DNA from: Acidobacteriota bacterium
Lineage (GTDB): Bacteria; Acidobacteriota; Terriglobia; Terriglobales; Acidobacteriaceae
Assembly (NCBI GenBank): GCA_021805025.1
Contig: JAJZGF010000003.1
Span: 26,948-90,947 of the forward strand
DNA: 64,000 nucleotides
Direction of reading: 5' to 3'
Each line of letters opens with the position of its first letter. Position 1 is the first letter of the stretch. This document shows positions 38,460-48,899 of the stretch, piece by piece. The notes below the pieces were generated by a model. It ran no database searches. It was not told the DNA's origin and saw nothing but the letters and a program-made list of their open reading frames with translations. The position numbers and the translations under genes are program-made.

Positions 38460-40436
38460 CTACTTCCCTGCATCGGTGGAGATCAATGGCTCCGCCGGCA
38501 CCGCTTCGGGCGCATCCATGAACTGCAGTTGATAAAGCCTCTGGTACGTAGGCGACGACGTCAGCAGTTCCTCATGCGGACCAACCGCCGTGATCCGCCC
38601 ATCCTCCAGGACGGCGATGCGGTTGGCGCGGCGAATCGTACCGAGCCTGTGAGCAATCACCACCACCGTCCGCCCATGCATCAGGTTTGCCAGTGCCACC
38701 TGCACCAGCGACTCGCTCTCCGCATCCAGCGCGGAGGTCGCTTCGTCCAGAATCAGGATCGGCGCATCCTTCAGGATGGCCCGCGCAATCGCGATGCGCT
38801 GGCGTTCGCCGCCTGAAAGGCGAAAGCCCTTCTCGCCGATGACCGTGTCATACCCCTGCGGCATGCGCAGGATGAAGTCGTGCGCCAGCGCATTGCGCGC
38901 GGCCTTCTCCACCAGAGCGTGCTTCATATCCGGCTGGCCGTAGGCGATGTTGTGGCGCACCGTGTCATTAAAGAGAATCGTCTCCTGCGTCACCTGCGCA
39001 ATCTGGCGGCGCAGCGAGCCGAGCGTCAGATCGCGAACGTCCTGTCCGTCAATCAAAATGCGGCCCGACGTCACGTCAAAGAAGCGCGGAATAAGGTTGA
39101 CCAGCGTGCTCTTGCCCGCGCCGCTTGGCCCCACCAGGGCCAGAACCTCGCCTGCATGAACGTCCAGATCCACGTTGTGCAGAATCTGGTGTTCACCCTC
39201 CTCAGTCGAATACGAGAAGCCCACATCCTGAAACGCAATCGACCGCTGGAAGTCCTTCAATGTGGCAGCACGAGCCCGCTCCTTCACGTCATCCTTCGCG
39301 TCAAAAAAGCTGAAGATGGAAACCGACGCGCCCATCGCCTGCTGAAAACTGTTGTAAAAATAAGCAAACTTCCGCACCGGGTCGTAGAGCTTGAAGAGCA
39401 GAATGATGAATGCGCCGAACAATCCTATGGTCATGTGGCCGTGGAGAATCTCATTGCGCCCAATAAAAAGAAACATGGCAATGGCGATGGCGCCTATTGT
39501 GTCCATCAAAGGCGAGCTGATCGACTGAATGCGCACGCTGCGCAGATTAGCGCGGAACAGGCGCTTGGCCGCCTTCTGGAAACGAAGAATCTCCCACAGC
39601 TCAGTATTGAACGCCTTCACAATCCGATTGCCGGTCACTGTCTCATGCAAAATGTTCTGAATTTCGGCCAGCTTGTCCTGGCCGCTGCGGGTGCGGGTGC
39701 GAACTTCCCTGCCGATCTTGCGCGAGGAGGTGACCACCACCGGAATGAACAACACCAGAGCCCAGCTTAGATATCCACCAAGCTTGATCACCAGCGCCAT
39801 TCCGACGACGAAGGTGAAGAACTGTTGCAGAAACTCGCCGATGACCGAGCTGAGCGCGGTCTGCACCTTGTCCACGTCGTTGATGAGCGTGGAGAGAATC
39901 GTGCCTGTGGGGTGCTTCTGGAAGAAGCTCGAAGAGCGGCGCAATGTGGCTTCATAGAGGTGATTGCGCAGGTCGGTGATCGTGCCGAAGCCGGCGTAGT
40001 TGACCAGGTACGTGCCCAGGTAATCGCAAAGACCCTTCAAAAACGTGGAAGCCACAAGCGCAAAGGCCACTACATCCCAGGCATTGTGAATGTGCATGAA
40101 GTGAGGAATGAGGGCCCTGAGGTCAAAGTGCCACTGGCTCTTGGGAAGCCCGAGAAGGATTGGGCCTTCAGGCGTATCAGGCCGTAGAACCTTGTCGAAG
40201 ATGGGCTGCAAAAGCAGGACGCGAAAGGTATCAAGCACGCCGACGGCAGCCAGCAACAGCACGCCGGGCAGCCACTGCAGAGTGTACGGTAGCCCGTAAC
40301 GCACTAGACGGAGTGAACCCTTCATGCGGGCAGGCCTGCCTTGCAGTTGAAAGACGCCGGGATATGCCAACGGTGCGTGCGCAACTCCATCCACGTATTG
40401 TATCTGGATCAATCCCTCCAGGCCCCTTCGCATCAC
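38460..40436 (-). CDS. ABC exporter (TMD-NBD fusion), MsbA-like
   Basis: VGPSGAGKSTLVNLIPRFFDVTSGRILIDG, LSGGERQRIAIARAILKDAPILILDEATSALD. Confidence 0.92.
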   Translation of the reverse strand: MMRRGLEGLIQIQYVDGVAHAPLAYPGVFQLQGRPARMKGSLRLVRYGLPYTLQWLPGVLLLAAVGVLDTFRVLLLQPIFDKVLRPDTPEGPILLGLPKSQWHFDLRALIPHFMHIHNAWDVVAFALVASTFLKGLCDYLGTYLVNYAGFGTITDLRNHLYEATLRRSSSFFQKHPTGTILSTLINDVDKVQTALSSVIGEFLQQFFTFVVGMALVIKLGGYLSWALVLFIPVVVTSSRKIGREVRTRTRSGQDKLAEIQNILHETVTGNRIVKAFNTELWEILRFQKAAKRLFRANLRSVRIQSISSPLMDTIGAIAIAMFLFIGRNEILHGHMTIGLFGAFIILLFKLYDPVRKFAYFYNSFQQAMGASVSIFSFFDAKDDVKERARAATLKDFQRSIAFQDVGFSYSTEEGEHQILHNVDLDVHAGEVLALVGPSGAGKSTLVNLIPRFFDVTSGRILIDGQDVRDLTLGSLRRQIAQVTQETILFNDTVRHNIAYGQPDMKHALVEKAARNALAHDFILRMPQGYDTVIGEKGFRLSGGERQRIAIARAILKDAPILILDEATSALDAESESLVQVALANLMHGRTVVVIAHRLGTIRRANRIAVLEDGRITAVGPHEELLTSSPTYQRLYQLQFMDAPEAVPAEPLISTDAGK

Positions 40437-40539
40437 AGCCGTGAAGCCAACCCGTGCTGCTGCAGCTTGCCGCGAGCCAATCGCTGCGATACATCTGAGA
40501 TTGCAACCCGGCGCCCCGCTTCGTTGCTATCCTAGCCCT

Positions 40540-41127
40540 ATGCAGCCATCTGTGGTCCACCCCGGAGCGCAAAACCTGCGCACGTGCTTCCTCGATCGGG
40601 ACGGTGTTCTGAACCGCAAAATGCCCGAAGGCCGCTACGTCACTTCGTGGAGCGAATTCGAGATTCTCCCTGGCGTCATCCAGTCGATTGCCCGCTTAAA
40701 CCGTGCCGGAATCCGTGTGATCGTCGTGTCCAACCAGCGCGGAATCGCCAAGGGGCTCTACACATCTGCCGATGTAGATGCGATCCACGCGAGCTTTCAG
40801 GAGCAACTAAAGGCGCAGGGAGCGCAGATCGACCATTTCTACTTTTGCCCTCATGACAAGCAATCCTGTGACTGTCGCAAGCCACTGCCGGGCATGTTCG
40901 ACCAGGCCCGTCGCGACTTTCCCGAAATTGATCCGGCGCACAGCACCATGATCGGCGATTCCCTCTCAGACATTGAATTCGGGCGGAGGCTGGGCATGAG
41001 GACAGTTTTCGTTGAAGGCGACCGGGAACACCTGAAGGCCGGTGCGCCGGATGCTGCCCGGCTTGCTGACTTCCGCGTAGTTTCGCTTCCCGCAGCCGTC
41101 GATGCCCTTCTTGATTCCCGTCAATAA
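40540..41127 (+). CDS. gmhB: D-glycero-beta-D-manno-heptose 1,7-bisphosphate 7-phosphatase (HAD-IIIA)
   Basis: [44 protein letters not shown]. Confidence 0.85.
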   Translation: MQPSVVHPGAQNLRTCFLDRDGVLNRKMPEGRYVTSWSEFEILPGVIQSIARLNRAGIRVIVVSNQRGIAKGLYTSADVDAIHASFQEQLKAQGAQIDHFYFCPHDKQSCDCRKPLPGMFDQARRDFPEIDPAHSTMIGDSLSDIEFGRRLGMRTVFVEGDREHLKAGAPDAARLADFRVVSLPAAVDALLDSRQ

Positions 41128-43367
41128 GCGTGCAGTTCCTGGATCGCCTTCAGGATCGTCGCCGGCTGCGGCAGAATCACATCTTCAAGCACCGGCTGAT
41201 ACGCCACAAAGGTATCCATCGAACCCACTCTCTTCACCGGCGCATCCAGTTGGTCAAACAGTTCATCGGCAATGCGCGCGGCAATCTCGGCTCCATAGCC
41301 CCAGCTCAGCATGTCCTCATGGGCCACAATCACCCGGCTTGTCTTGCGCACCGAGTTGGCAATTGCCTCCCAGTCGTAGGGGTTCAGCGTGCGCAGATCA
41401 AGAATCTCCACATCAATTCCGCTCTCGCGTTGTGCTCTCTCCGCTGCCTGCAGAGCGCGCGGAACCACTGCGCCATAGGTCACAAGCGTCATGTGCTGCC
41501 CTGGTCGCACAATCCTCGCCTTTCCGAACGGAATCGCAAAATCCGGGCCGGGATACGCCGCACGGCCATACGTCTCGCGATAGAGGCGCTTGTGCTCCAG
41601 GAACAGCACGGGATCATCGCAGCGAATCGCCGTCCGCAGCAGCCCGTTGGCATCCAGCGCATTGGAAGGAAACACGACCCTCAAGCCGGGGATATGCGTA
41701 AACATGCTCTCGCCCGATTGCGAGTGATAGATCGCTCCGCCCGTCAAATAACCGCCAATCGGCACCCGTATCACCGCCGGCGCAGCCCAGGCTCCATTTG
41801 ACCGCCAGCGCATCAAGGCTAGCTCATTGCGAATCTGGTGCACGGCAGGCCAGATGTAGTCGAAAAACTGAATCTCCACGACGGGCTTCATGCCGCGCAC
41901 GGCATACCCCACGGCCCGGCCCACAATGTTCGCCTCCGCAAGCTGCGAATTAAAGACGCGCTCAGAACCGAACTTGGTCTGCAGGCCGGCGGTGAGTTTG
42001 AACACGCCGCCTTTCCCTTTCACCTCAGACAGCGCCGCTTCCCGGCTCGCATCCGCCACGTCCTCGCCGTACACCACAATGCGCGGATCGTGTCGCATTT
42101 CGTCCTGCAGGCATGCATTGATCAGGTCCGCCATCGTCCGCTGCGCAGCGCTCTTTCCGTTGGCTGCCTGCGGCTGCTCGGCGGCAAAGGCCGCTCGCGT
42201 CGGGTCCAGATCCTCTGAATACACGTGCCGCATGATACTGGCAGTCTCCGGCAGGGGTGCCAGCAGGGCCTGCTCCGCGGCCTCCGCGGCCTCGTGATCC
42301 ACCGCCTGCTCCAGAGCGGTAATCTCTTCGGCGGTCAGGATGCCTTCCCGCAGCAGCCGCATCTGCATCTTCGTCAGCGGATCCCTCATGGCATCCGATT
42401 CGCGCTCTGTCGCAGAGCGATAAAGCTTGTCGTCGTCTGATAGCGAGTGCGAGTACGGACGGATGCAGTGCCCATGCACAAACGCGGGGCCCAAGCCCGC
42501 CCGGCAATGTGCTGCCGCCGCCAGAAACGCGCGCAGACACGCCTCAGGATCCGTCCCGTCTACCTCGGCAAAAAAGAAGTTCGGAAAGTTAGCAACCAGC
42601 CGTGAAATATTCCCGCCCGGCGTATTCACTTCGACCGGAACACTGATCGCATAGCCGTTGTCTTCCACGCAGAAGATCACGGGCAGCTTATTGTTCGAGG
42701 CCGCGCTCAGCGCCTCCCAGAACTCGCCCTGCGACGTAGATCCCTCGCCGATCGTGGTCAGCACCACCTCATCGCTGTGGAACTGTACGTCATGAAATGC
42801 CCGATAATCCCCATCCACCTTTGCCGCCGCCTCAGGATGCCGGCTGAAGTACCGGCCGGCCTCTGCGCAACCCACAGCATGAAGAACCTGCGTCGCCGTT
42901 GAAGACGAAGTGCTGACAATGTGCAGTTCCGGACTGCTCCAGTGCGTCGGCATCTGCCTTCCACCGCTCGCCGGGTCCGTAGCCGCGCCAACTGCCTGCA
43001 GAAACATCTGTGCCGGAGTCACGCCCAGCGTCAGGCAAAGTGCGCGATCCCGATAGTAGGGGAAAAACCAGTCGTAGCCCGGCTTGAGCGCCAGGGCCGC
43101 TGCCACCTGCAGTGCCTCATGGCCGGCACCGGAGATCTGAAAGAAGATCTTCTGCTGCCGCTTGAGCATGATCTCGCGATCATCCACACGGCGCGAAAGA
43201 TACATCAGTCTGTAGACTTCCACTAGTTGTTCAGGAGCCAGTCCGGCAGCCGTTAACTGCCCGCGCGCACTGGAAACCGCAGATCCCATTGATGTCTCTC
43301 CCAAGTGCCGGTTCTCCGGCTGAAACATCCCTGATTGTAGCAACCCCTCCCGCAAAACCGCCCGCAT
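41121..43367 (-). CDS. Fused alpha+beta 2-oxoacid dehydrogenase E1 component (branched-chain/pyruvate type)
   Basis: E1-alpha half ([38 protein letters not shown]) followed by E1-beta half ([53 protein letters not shown]) in one 748-aa ORF. Confidence 0.93.
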   Translation of the reverse strand: MRAVLREGLLQSGMFQPENRHLGETSMGSAVSSARGQLTAAGLAPEQLVEVYRLMYLSRRVDDREIMLKRQQKIFFQISGAGHEALQVAAALALKPGYDWFFPYYRDRALCLTLGVTPAQMFLQAVGAATDPASGGRQMPTHWSSPELHIVSTSSSTATQVLHAVGCAEAGRYFSRHPEAAAKVDGDYRAFHDVQFHSDEVVLTTIGEGSTSQGEFWEALSAASNNKLPVIFCVEDNGYAISVPVEVNTPGGNISRLVANFPNFFFAEVDGTDPEACLRAFLAAAAHCRAGLGPAFVHGHCIRPYSHSLSDDDKLYRSATERESDAMRDPLTKMQMRLLREGILTAEEITALEQAVDHEAAEAAEQALLAPLPETASIMRHVYSEDLDPTRAAFAAEQPQAANGKSAAQRTMADLINACLQDEMRHDPRIVVYGEDVADASREAALSEVKGKGGVFKLTAGLQTKFGSERVFNSQLAEANIVGRAVGYAVRGMKPVVEIQFFDYIWPAVHQIRNELALMRWRSNGAWAAPAVIRVPIGGYLTGGAIYHSQSGESMFTHIPGLRVVFPSNALDANGLLRTAIRCDDPVLFLEHKRLYRETYGRAAYPGPDFAIPFGKARIVRPGQHMTLVTYGAVVPRALQAAERAQRESGIDVEILDLRTLNPYDWEAIANSVRKTSRVIVAHEDMLSWGYGAEIAARIADELFDQLDAPVKRVGSMDTFVAYQPVLEDVILPQPATILKAIQELHAY

Positions 43368-43382
43368 CCTGACGCATCGCCG

Positions 43383-43904
43383 CTAACGCACCCGCGGCGT
43401 GAACGGTATCTGGATATCGGGTCCACCTGTAATCGCGTAGCTCATCTTATCCTTCACGCTGCGGGCCAGCTTCTCGATCTCGGCCACCTTGCGCAATTGA
43501 GCCGCTGTGAGCGAATCAGGGGGATCCCCACCAACCTCTCCGTTCAGCTCTTTGGCAAGCCTCAGGAGCCGGGCCGTATCGGTAACCAGCGCCCGCTGGC
43601 GTTCCTCGTTGAGCGCGCGCAATTGCTTTGCCGTGAGTTCTGCGGTCGGCATCGAAGTATTGTCAATTGGATTCCGCTGCGGCGCAATCCATACGCCCGA
43701 AGCGCTCGTTTGCCCGGCAGAAGCCGAAATGCTTGCGGCCGAGAAGGCGGCCATCACCGCAAAACTCCACCCCAGCCTCCTCCCACGCCGATTTCCGGGC
43801 GTCGAAATCAGAGAATGCCCGCTGGTCGATGACCCGTGTCCCCGTTCCCGCACGTGCCTGGATCCTGCAATGTCGCGACCCATCACTATGACCCTAGCCT
43901 CCAC
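43383..43904 (-). CDS. Small secreted or membrane-anchored helical protein, copy 1 of 3 in a tandem paralogous array
   Basis: N-terminal hydrophobic segment (WSFAVMAAFSAASISASA), C-terminal RALVTDTARLLRLAKELNGEV...QLRKVAEIEKLARSVKDKM. Confidence 0.7.
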   Translation of the reverse strand: MEARVIVMGRDIAGSRHVRERGHGSSTSGHSLISTPGNRRGRRLGWSFAVMAAFSAASISASAGQTSASGVWIAPQRNPIDNTSMPTAELTAKQLRALNEERQRALVTDTARLLRLAKELNGEVGGDPPDSLTAAQLRKVAEIEKLARSVKDKMSYAITGGPDIQIPFTPRVR

Positions 43905-44385
43905 CCACGGTGAGCTTCATCTTTTCCTGCACATCATGGGCCAGAATCTCAATCATCTCCGCCTCGCGCATCACCTCCACGGGCAATGGACTCTTGCCGA
44001 TCTTGTCCATCCTGGCCTTCAGATCTTTTGTCAGAATAAGAAGCTTGAGGCTTTCGACGTCAATCTGGCGTTTGCGCTCCGCATTGGCCGCGTCAAAATT
44101 CTGCCTCCGCAACTGATTCTCTTGCATGATCATCTGGTCGTTCGCGTTGGGGGGACGATTGGCCTCAGGCAAAATGATGGTCGCGGGCCTCGGTGGAACA
44201 CTGATGGACTGCGCGCCGAGCAGCATCGCCGACGAAATCCCGAGGATTGCCACCCGCCTCGCGCCGCGCAAGTGTGTTGCAGGATTCAAAATCCTTCCGC
44301 CGTCTCTCGCGTTTTCTTCTCTCCGGTTGCTCGGCATCATCCCTCCTCTCGCCCTGCCGTAGGCTTTTCGCCATCGGCCCGGCAA
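43894..44385 (-). CDS. Small secreted or membrane-anchored helical protein, copy 2 of 3
   Basis: Hydrophobic segment (VAILGISSAMLLGA), ERKRQIDVESLKLLILTKDLKARMDK...VMREAEMIEILAHDVQEKM. Confidence 0.7.
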   Translation of the reverse strand: MPGRWRKAYGRARGGMMPSNRREENARDGGRILNPATHLRGARRVAILGISSAMLLGAQSISVPPRPATIILPEANRPPNANDQMIMQENQLRRQNFDAANAERKRQIDVESLKLLILTKDLKARMDKIGKSPLPVEVMREAEMIEILAHDVQEKMKLTVGGG

Positions 44386-44410
44386 TCGCCTCCCTGACGC
44401 ATGCAGGTCC

Positions 44411-44875
44411 CTAGCTGGCGCCGGATGTCTGCTTGATTGTTTCCCTCACCGTGTGTGCCAGCTTCTCAATTTCATCCGCCTTGCGAATCACCGTCAGCGA
44501 TAGGGTGTCTTTGCTGGTCTTGTCCACTTCCGCCTTCAGAGCAATCGCCAAGGCAAGCAATCTGGCACTGTCGTCTGCCAGTTGCTGCTTTCGGGCTGCC
44601 TCCGCCGCCTCGGCCTTTTCCTTGCGAGAGGCCTTCTGGGGCGTCGCTCCCTGGCCTCCAGCGTTCGCGGGTGGATGGATGGCAGTTCCCTGCGACGGCG
44701 GGCCGTTGCCGGCTTGCACCTGCTTCTGGCCCTCTTGTGCCGTTCCGGTCCACACCGCGGCGGCGACCAGCAGAATCAGTCCGAACGTCCACTTTCCCCC
44801 GCGCCGATTCAACAGGCACTCAGCGATTGCGGCACTTGCAGACCAGTTTCTCCTCGGATTCAGCTGCATACCCAC
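44411..44875 (-). CDS. Small secreted or membrane-anchored helical protein, copy 3 of 3
   Basis: Hydrophobic segment (TFGLILLVAAAVWTG), ARKQQLADDSARLLALAIALKAEVDK...VIRKADEIEKLAHTVRETI. Confidence 0.7.
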   Translation of the reverse strand: MGMQLNPRRNWSASAAIAECLLNRRGGKWTFGLILLVAAAVWTGTAQEGQKQVQAGNGPPSQGTAIHPPANAGGQGATPQKASRKEKAEAAEAARKQQLADDSARLLALAIALKAEVDKTSKDTLSLTVIRKADEIEKLAHTVRETIKQTSGAS

Positions 44876-44993
44876 CTCCCGGCGCTTTGCAGTTCCTTGG
44901 CTTCCGCCAGGCTCGCCGCGGTGGCTCCGCCTCCGGCAAACTTGCTACCACGGCATTCCTGCGCACAGTCTAGTCTAGAAACAGGAGTTTGGG

Positions 44994-45995
44994 ATGCATC
45001 CTTTTTTGCTGGCAATCCGGACCGGCTGGTTCGCCCAGGGCCACTTCATGGGCAAAGTGCTCGACGAGTGGATCGACGACACGCAGGAGTTTCTCCACGT
45101 CAAGCTGCCCCACCTCATCATGGTGGCGATTATCGCCTTTATACTCAATCGCCTGCTGCGTCTCGCCACGGCCCGCATGGTCTACATCGCCGAGCAGCAC
45201 GCCGCCGGTCCCGGCCGAGTGGGCCAGGTCAAGACCCTCGCCGGCGTCATCCGCACCACCGGCCTGGCCATCATCGCCGCCATCGCCGGCATGCAGTTTC
45301 TTGCCGCTGTGGGCGTGGACATGGCGCCCCTGCTCGCCTCAGCCGGGGTGGCCGGCGTAGCCATCGGCCTGGCCGCACAGAACATCGTTCGCGACATGCT
45401 CAACGGCATCCTGATCCTCATTGAGGATCAATTCAACGTGGGAGATACTGTCCGCATCGCCGGAGTCGCAGGCGTCGTCGAAGCCATGACCCTGCGCAAA
45501 ACCACCGTACGCGACGCCGACGGCACCCTCTATGTCATTCCCAACTCCCAGATCACCACCGTCGCGAACCAGAGCATCGACTACTCCGTTGCCACGGTCA
45601 ACGTCAGCGTCGATTACTCCGCCGACCCCGACACCGTCCTCGCGCTCCTCCAGCAGATCGCTACGGACATTCGCACCAGCGAGACCTTCAGCGATGACTT
45701 TGTCGCGGACCCCCAAATCCTCGGCGTAGACGCCATCAAGGGCTCAGAGATGATCTTCCCAGTCGTCTTCAAAACGCGCGCTACCCGCCAATACGCCCCT
45801 GTCCGCGAATTCCGCCGCCGTGTGCGTCTTGCCCTGGAAGAGAAACATTTACTCCCCGGCAATCCGTACCGCGTCTTCAACCGCGCTGTAGATGCCGCCA
45901 CCGGATTGTCTCAGAAACCGTCAGTCGAAGCCCCCGCCGCGCATGATCCCACGGCAATCAAGGCTCCGGAAGGCAACCCATTCGCCGGAGAATAA
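44994..45995 (+). CDS. Small-conductance mechanosensitive channel, MscS family
   Basis: GVAGVAIGLAAQNIVRDMLNGILILIEDQFNVGDTVRIAGVAGVVEAMTLRKTTVRDADGTLYVIPNSQI. Confidence 0.95.
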   Translation: MHPFLLAIRTGWFAQGHFMGKVLDEWIDDTQEFLHVKLPHLIMVAIIAFILNRLLRLATARMVYIAEQHAAGPGRVGQVKTLAGVIRTTGLAIIAAIAGMQFLAAVGVDMAPLLASAGVAGVAIGLAAQNIVRDMLNGILILIEDQFNVGDTVRIAGVAGVVEAMTLRKTTVRDADGTLYVIPNSQITTVANQSIDYSVATVNVSVDYSADPDTVLALLQQIATDIRTSETFSDDFVADPQILGVDAIKGSEMIFPVVFKTRATRQYAPVREFRRRVRLALEEKHLLPGNPYRVFNRAVDAATGLSQKPSVEAPAAHDPTAIKAPEGNPFAGE

Positions 45996-46007
45996 ACTTA
46001 CCTCGAT

Positions 46008-48230
46008 CTACGCGCTCTCCGCGTCCGCTTTTTCCAGCGCCCGCAACAGCTCATCTGCATCGGTAATGGGCGGCAGGCAGGTGCGGCCCTTGCACACTAG
46101 CGCCCATGCCTTTGCACCGGCCGGGACAGGCACATGCAGCACCGTCTCTACCAGTGCTTCCGGCAGGCTGCCTGGGACCATGTGCGCAGCCTCAACCCGC
46201 ACAACCGTCTTGTGTACGCCAAAGCCCGCCAATGCCAGCGCCTCAAACTGGTCGGCATCTGCGCCTTTGCCCACCACAACCACCTGCAGAGGGTCCAGCA
46301 GCAGCCGCTCAAGAGCCAATCCGTAACTGCCGGCATAGAGTCCAAAATGCTCCACGATGCCGCCAAACGAGCCCAGCGTATCCTCAGCGATCTCGCGATA
46401 CGCGCTGCGCCCGCTCAGCGCCTCAAGCCGCAGCAGAGCGGCTGCCGCCGTCGGGTTTCCCGCTGGCGTCGGCGAGTCCTGCAGAGGCTTCCGCCGCGCA
46501 GCCAGAGCGCCAAGCGGTGCAGTGCCGTTCATCATCACGGCTGTGTCGTAGAACGCGCCTGCCGTGCGGTCATAAAAACGTTCCAGCATCGCGTCCGCCA
46601 ACTGCACCGCTGCCCGGTAAAACCGCATCTCGCCCGCAGCCAGCCATCCGTCAATGCAGGCATGGATCGTAAACGCATAATCGTCCAGATTTGCCGGAAC
46701 CCTTTCGGCCGGCATCGCTGCGTCGTGATACGCAATGACGTGCTGCAGCGCGGCTTCGCCGTCCCACGCCTCGGCCAGCAGGCGCGTCAAGGTCTTCACT
46801 GCAAACTCCCGCGCCGCGTCCAGGCGCAGCACGCGCGCCGCTTCAAAGTACGCGGCAACCGCCATCGCGTTCCAGCCGGTATAGAGCGTGCGATCAATAA
46901 AGGGCGCGGGCCTCGCATCCCGCGCAGCCAGCAGCTTGCGCCGCGCTCCTGCAATGATCCGTTCCAGTTCCGCAACCGTCCTGCCCGTATCCTCGGTCAG
47001 GTCTTCCAGCGCATGTTTGCGATGCAGCACGTTCCTGGCCGGGGCGTGGTGCATGTCGCCCAACTCGCCGATGTCGTAGTAAACCGTAGCCACTTCCAGC
47101 TCGGCCGGAGCAAGCACGGCACGCGCCTCATCCAGCGTCCACGTAAAGTAGTCTCCGTCGTCATCCAGATTGATATCCGCATCCTGCGAAGCGAAAAAGC
47201 CGCCCCGGAGGCGGTCGGTCAGCGTCGTATCCAGCCATGCAATCATCTCCATGGCAGTCCGCCGAAAATCCTCGTGCACATAGCTCTGGAAGCCATGCAC
47301 GTAGTTGCGCAGCAGCTCCGTGTTGTCATAGAGCATCTTCTCGAAATGCGGCACTACCCATCGCTCATCCACGCTATAGCGATGAAAGCCGCCTGCGAGC
47401 TGGTCATAGACGCCGCCGCGCGCCATCTTTTCCAGGGTCACCGTAAAGGCTTCGCCGGCCTGCTTGTTGCCCCTGTTCACGGCCAGATGCAGCAGCAGAT
47501 CCAGCGCCGCGGGATGGGGAAACTTGGGCTGCGAGCCGAAGCCGCCGTTGTGCGGGTCAAACTGCGCCAGCGCCGAGGCAGCCAGCTTTTCCGTCAGCGC
47601 GAGCGTCAGTTCACCGCCGCGCGCGGAAAAGCTCTCATTGTGTTCAATCGCCGCCATCACGCTCGATGCCGACTCCAGGGCTTCCTCGCGGCGCTCGCGC
47701 CACACCTGGGCCATCGTCAGCAGCACGCGGCCAAATCCGGGGCGACCGTGGCGGTCGTCACGCGGAAAATACGTTCCCCCGAAATACGGTCTGCCATCGG
47801 GCGTAAGAAACGCCGTCAGCGGCCACCCGCCCTGCCCGCTGATCGCAGACACCGCCGCCTGGTAGCGCGCGTCCACATCCGGACGCTCGTCGCGATCTAC
47901 CTTCACCGCCACATAGTGGTCGTTGATGATGCGCGCCATCTCCGGATCTTCGTAGGACTCGCGATCCATCACGTGGCACCAGTGACACCACACCGCTCCA
48001 ATATCCAGCAAAATCGGCTTGTCCTCAGCCTGCGCGTTCGCAAATGCCGCAGGACCCCACGCGTGCCAGTGCACCGGCTGATGCCGCGCCGAGCGCAGAT
48101 AGGAGGAGGGCGCGTGCTCAAGCTGATTCAGGTCGCCGGAAGAGGGAGAAGATTCCTGTTGCATGGGCTGAGAATACCGCAGTCTCGCTCCTGCCGCACG
48201 CGTGCCGGCCCGCACGCGCTCTCCGCGCAA
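46008..48230 (-). CDS. Thioredoxin-domain protein, YyaL/DUF255 family
   Basis: [81 protein letters not shown]-type motif. Confidence 0.95.
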   Translation of the reverse strand: MRGERVRAGTRAAGARLRYSQPMQQESSPSSGDLNQLEHAPSSYLRSARHQPVHWHAWGPAAFANAQAEDKPILLDIGAVWCHWCHVMDRESYEDPEMARIINDHYVAVKVDRDERPDVDARYQAAVSAISGQGGWPLTAFLTPDGRPYFGGTYFPRDDRHGRPGFGRVLLTMAQVWRERREEALESASSVMAAIEHNESFSARGGELTLALTEKLAASALAQFDPHNGGFGSQPKFPHPAALDLLLHLAVNRGNKQAGEAFTVTLEKMARGGVYDQLAGGFHRYSVDERWVVPHFEKMLYDNTELLRNYVHGFQSYVHEDFRRTAMEMIAWLDTTLTDRLRGGFFASQDADINLDDDGDYFTWTLDEARAVLAPAELEVATVYYDIGELGDMHHAPARNVLHRKHALEDLTEDTGRTVAELERIIAGARRKLLAARDARPAPFIDRTLYTGWNAMAVAAYFEAARVLRLDAAREFAVKTLTRLLAEAWDGEAALQHVIAYHDAAMPAERVPANLDDYAFTIHACIDGWLAAGEMRFYRAAVQLADAMLERFYDRTAGAFYDTAVMMNGTAPLGALAARRKPLQDSPTPAGNPTAAAALLRLEALSGRSAYREIAEDTLGSFGGIVEHFGLYAGSYGLALERLLLDPLQVVVVGKGADADQFEALALAGFGVHKTVVRVEAAHMVPGSLPEALVETVLHVPVPAGAKAWALVCKGRTCLPPITDADELLRALEKADAESA

Positions 48231-48286
48231 CCATTACCGAAAGGATTGAAGTCCACGGCGCCCCGATGCGGCGCAGTGTGGCGCGT

Positions 48287-48841
48287 TCAGCTCTTCGCCA
48301 GCTCAGCTTCAATCGCCGCCAGCAACTCCGGCGCATCGGGCGCCGTGTCTGGCGAAAATCGCTTCACGATGCTGCCGCTGCGGCTCACAACAAACTTTTC
48401 GAAGTTCCAGGTCAACTCAGGTTCGGCGTTGGCTTCAATTCCGAAACCTTTCAGCTTCTCGCGAAATGGAATCTCAGCCAGACTTGTAGCCTTCGGCTGC
48501 GCCTCAATCAAAGCTGAATACAGCGGATGCTTCTCTGCGCCCACCACGGTGATCTTGCTGAACATGGGAAATTTGACACCGAAGTTGCCCGTGCAGAAGG
48601 ACTGAATCTCCGCATCGGTGCCTGGCTCCTGGCTCTTGAAGTCGTTGGCCGGAAAGCCCGCAACCACCAGCCCCTGCCCGCGATACTGCTCGTATATCTT
48701 CTCCAGCCCCTCATATTGCGGCGTCAGCCCGCACTTCGAGGCCACGTTCACCACCAGCAATACTTTGCCCTTGAACTCGCCCAGGGACGTGTCTTCTCCA
48801 GTAATCTTGCGGACCGGGATGTCGTAGATTGATGTGCTCAT
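48287..48841 (-). CDS. Glutathione peroxidase family protein
   Basis: VLLVVNVASKCGLTPQYEGLEKIYEQY, WNFEKFVVSRSGSIVKRFSPDTAP. Confidence 0.95.
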   Translation of the reverse strand: MSTSIYDIPVRKITGEDTSLGEFKGKVLLVVNVASKCGLTPQYEGLEKIYEQYRGQGLVVAGFPANDFKSQEPGTDAEIQSFCTGNFGVKFPMFSKITVVGAEKHPLYSALIEAQPKATSLAEIPFREKLKGFGIEANAEPELTWNFEKFVVSRSGSIVKRFSPDTAPDAPELLAAIEAELAKS

Positions 48842-48899
48842 GATTTCTCCTTTGGGGTGAGCGCGACTGCACACCGCAACCTGTGATCCGTTCGATCAC

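Noticed and set aside
44582-45424. 280-aa plus-strand ORF spanning the mscS start
   Set aside because: Out of frame with MscS, low-complexity Arg/His-rich C-terminus, and antisense to one of the small paralogues.
46134-48605. 823-aa plus-strand ORF
   Set aside because: It lies antisense over the well-supported YyaL/DUF255 gene and the end of the glutathione peroxidase gene; its Arg/His/Gln-rich composition is typical of a high-GC shadow ORF.
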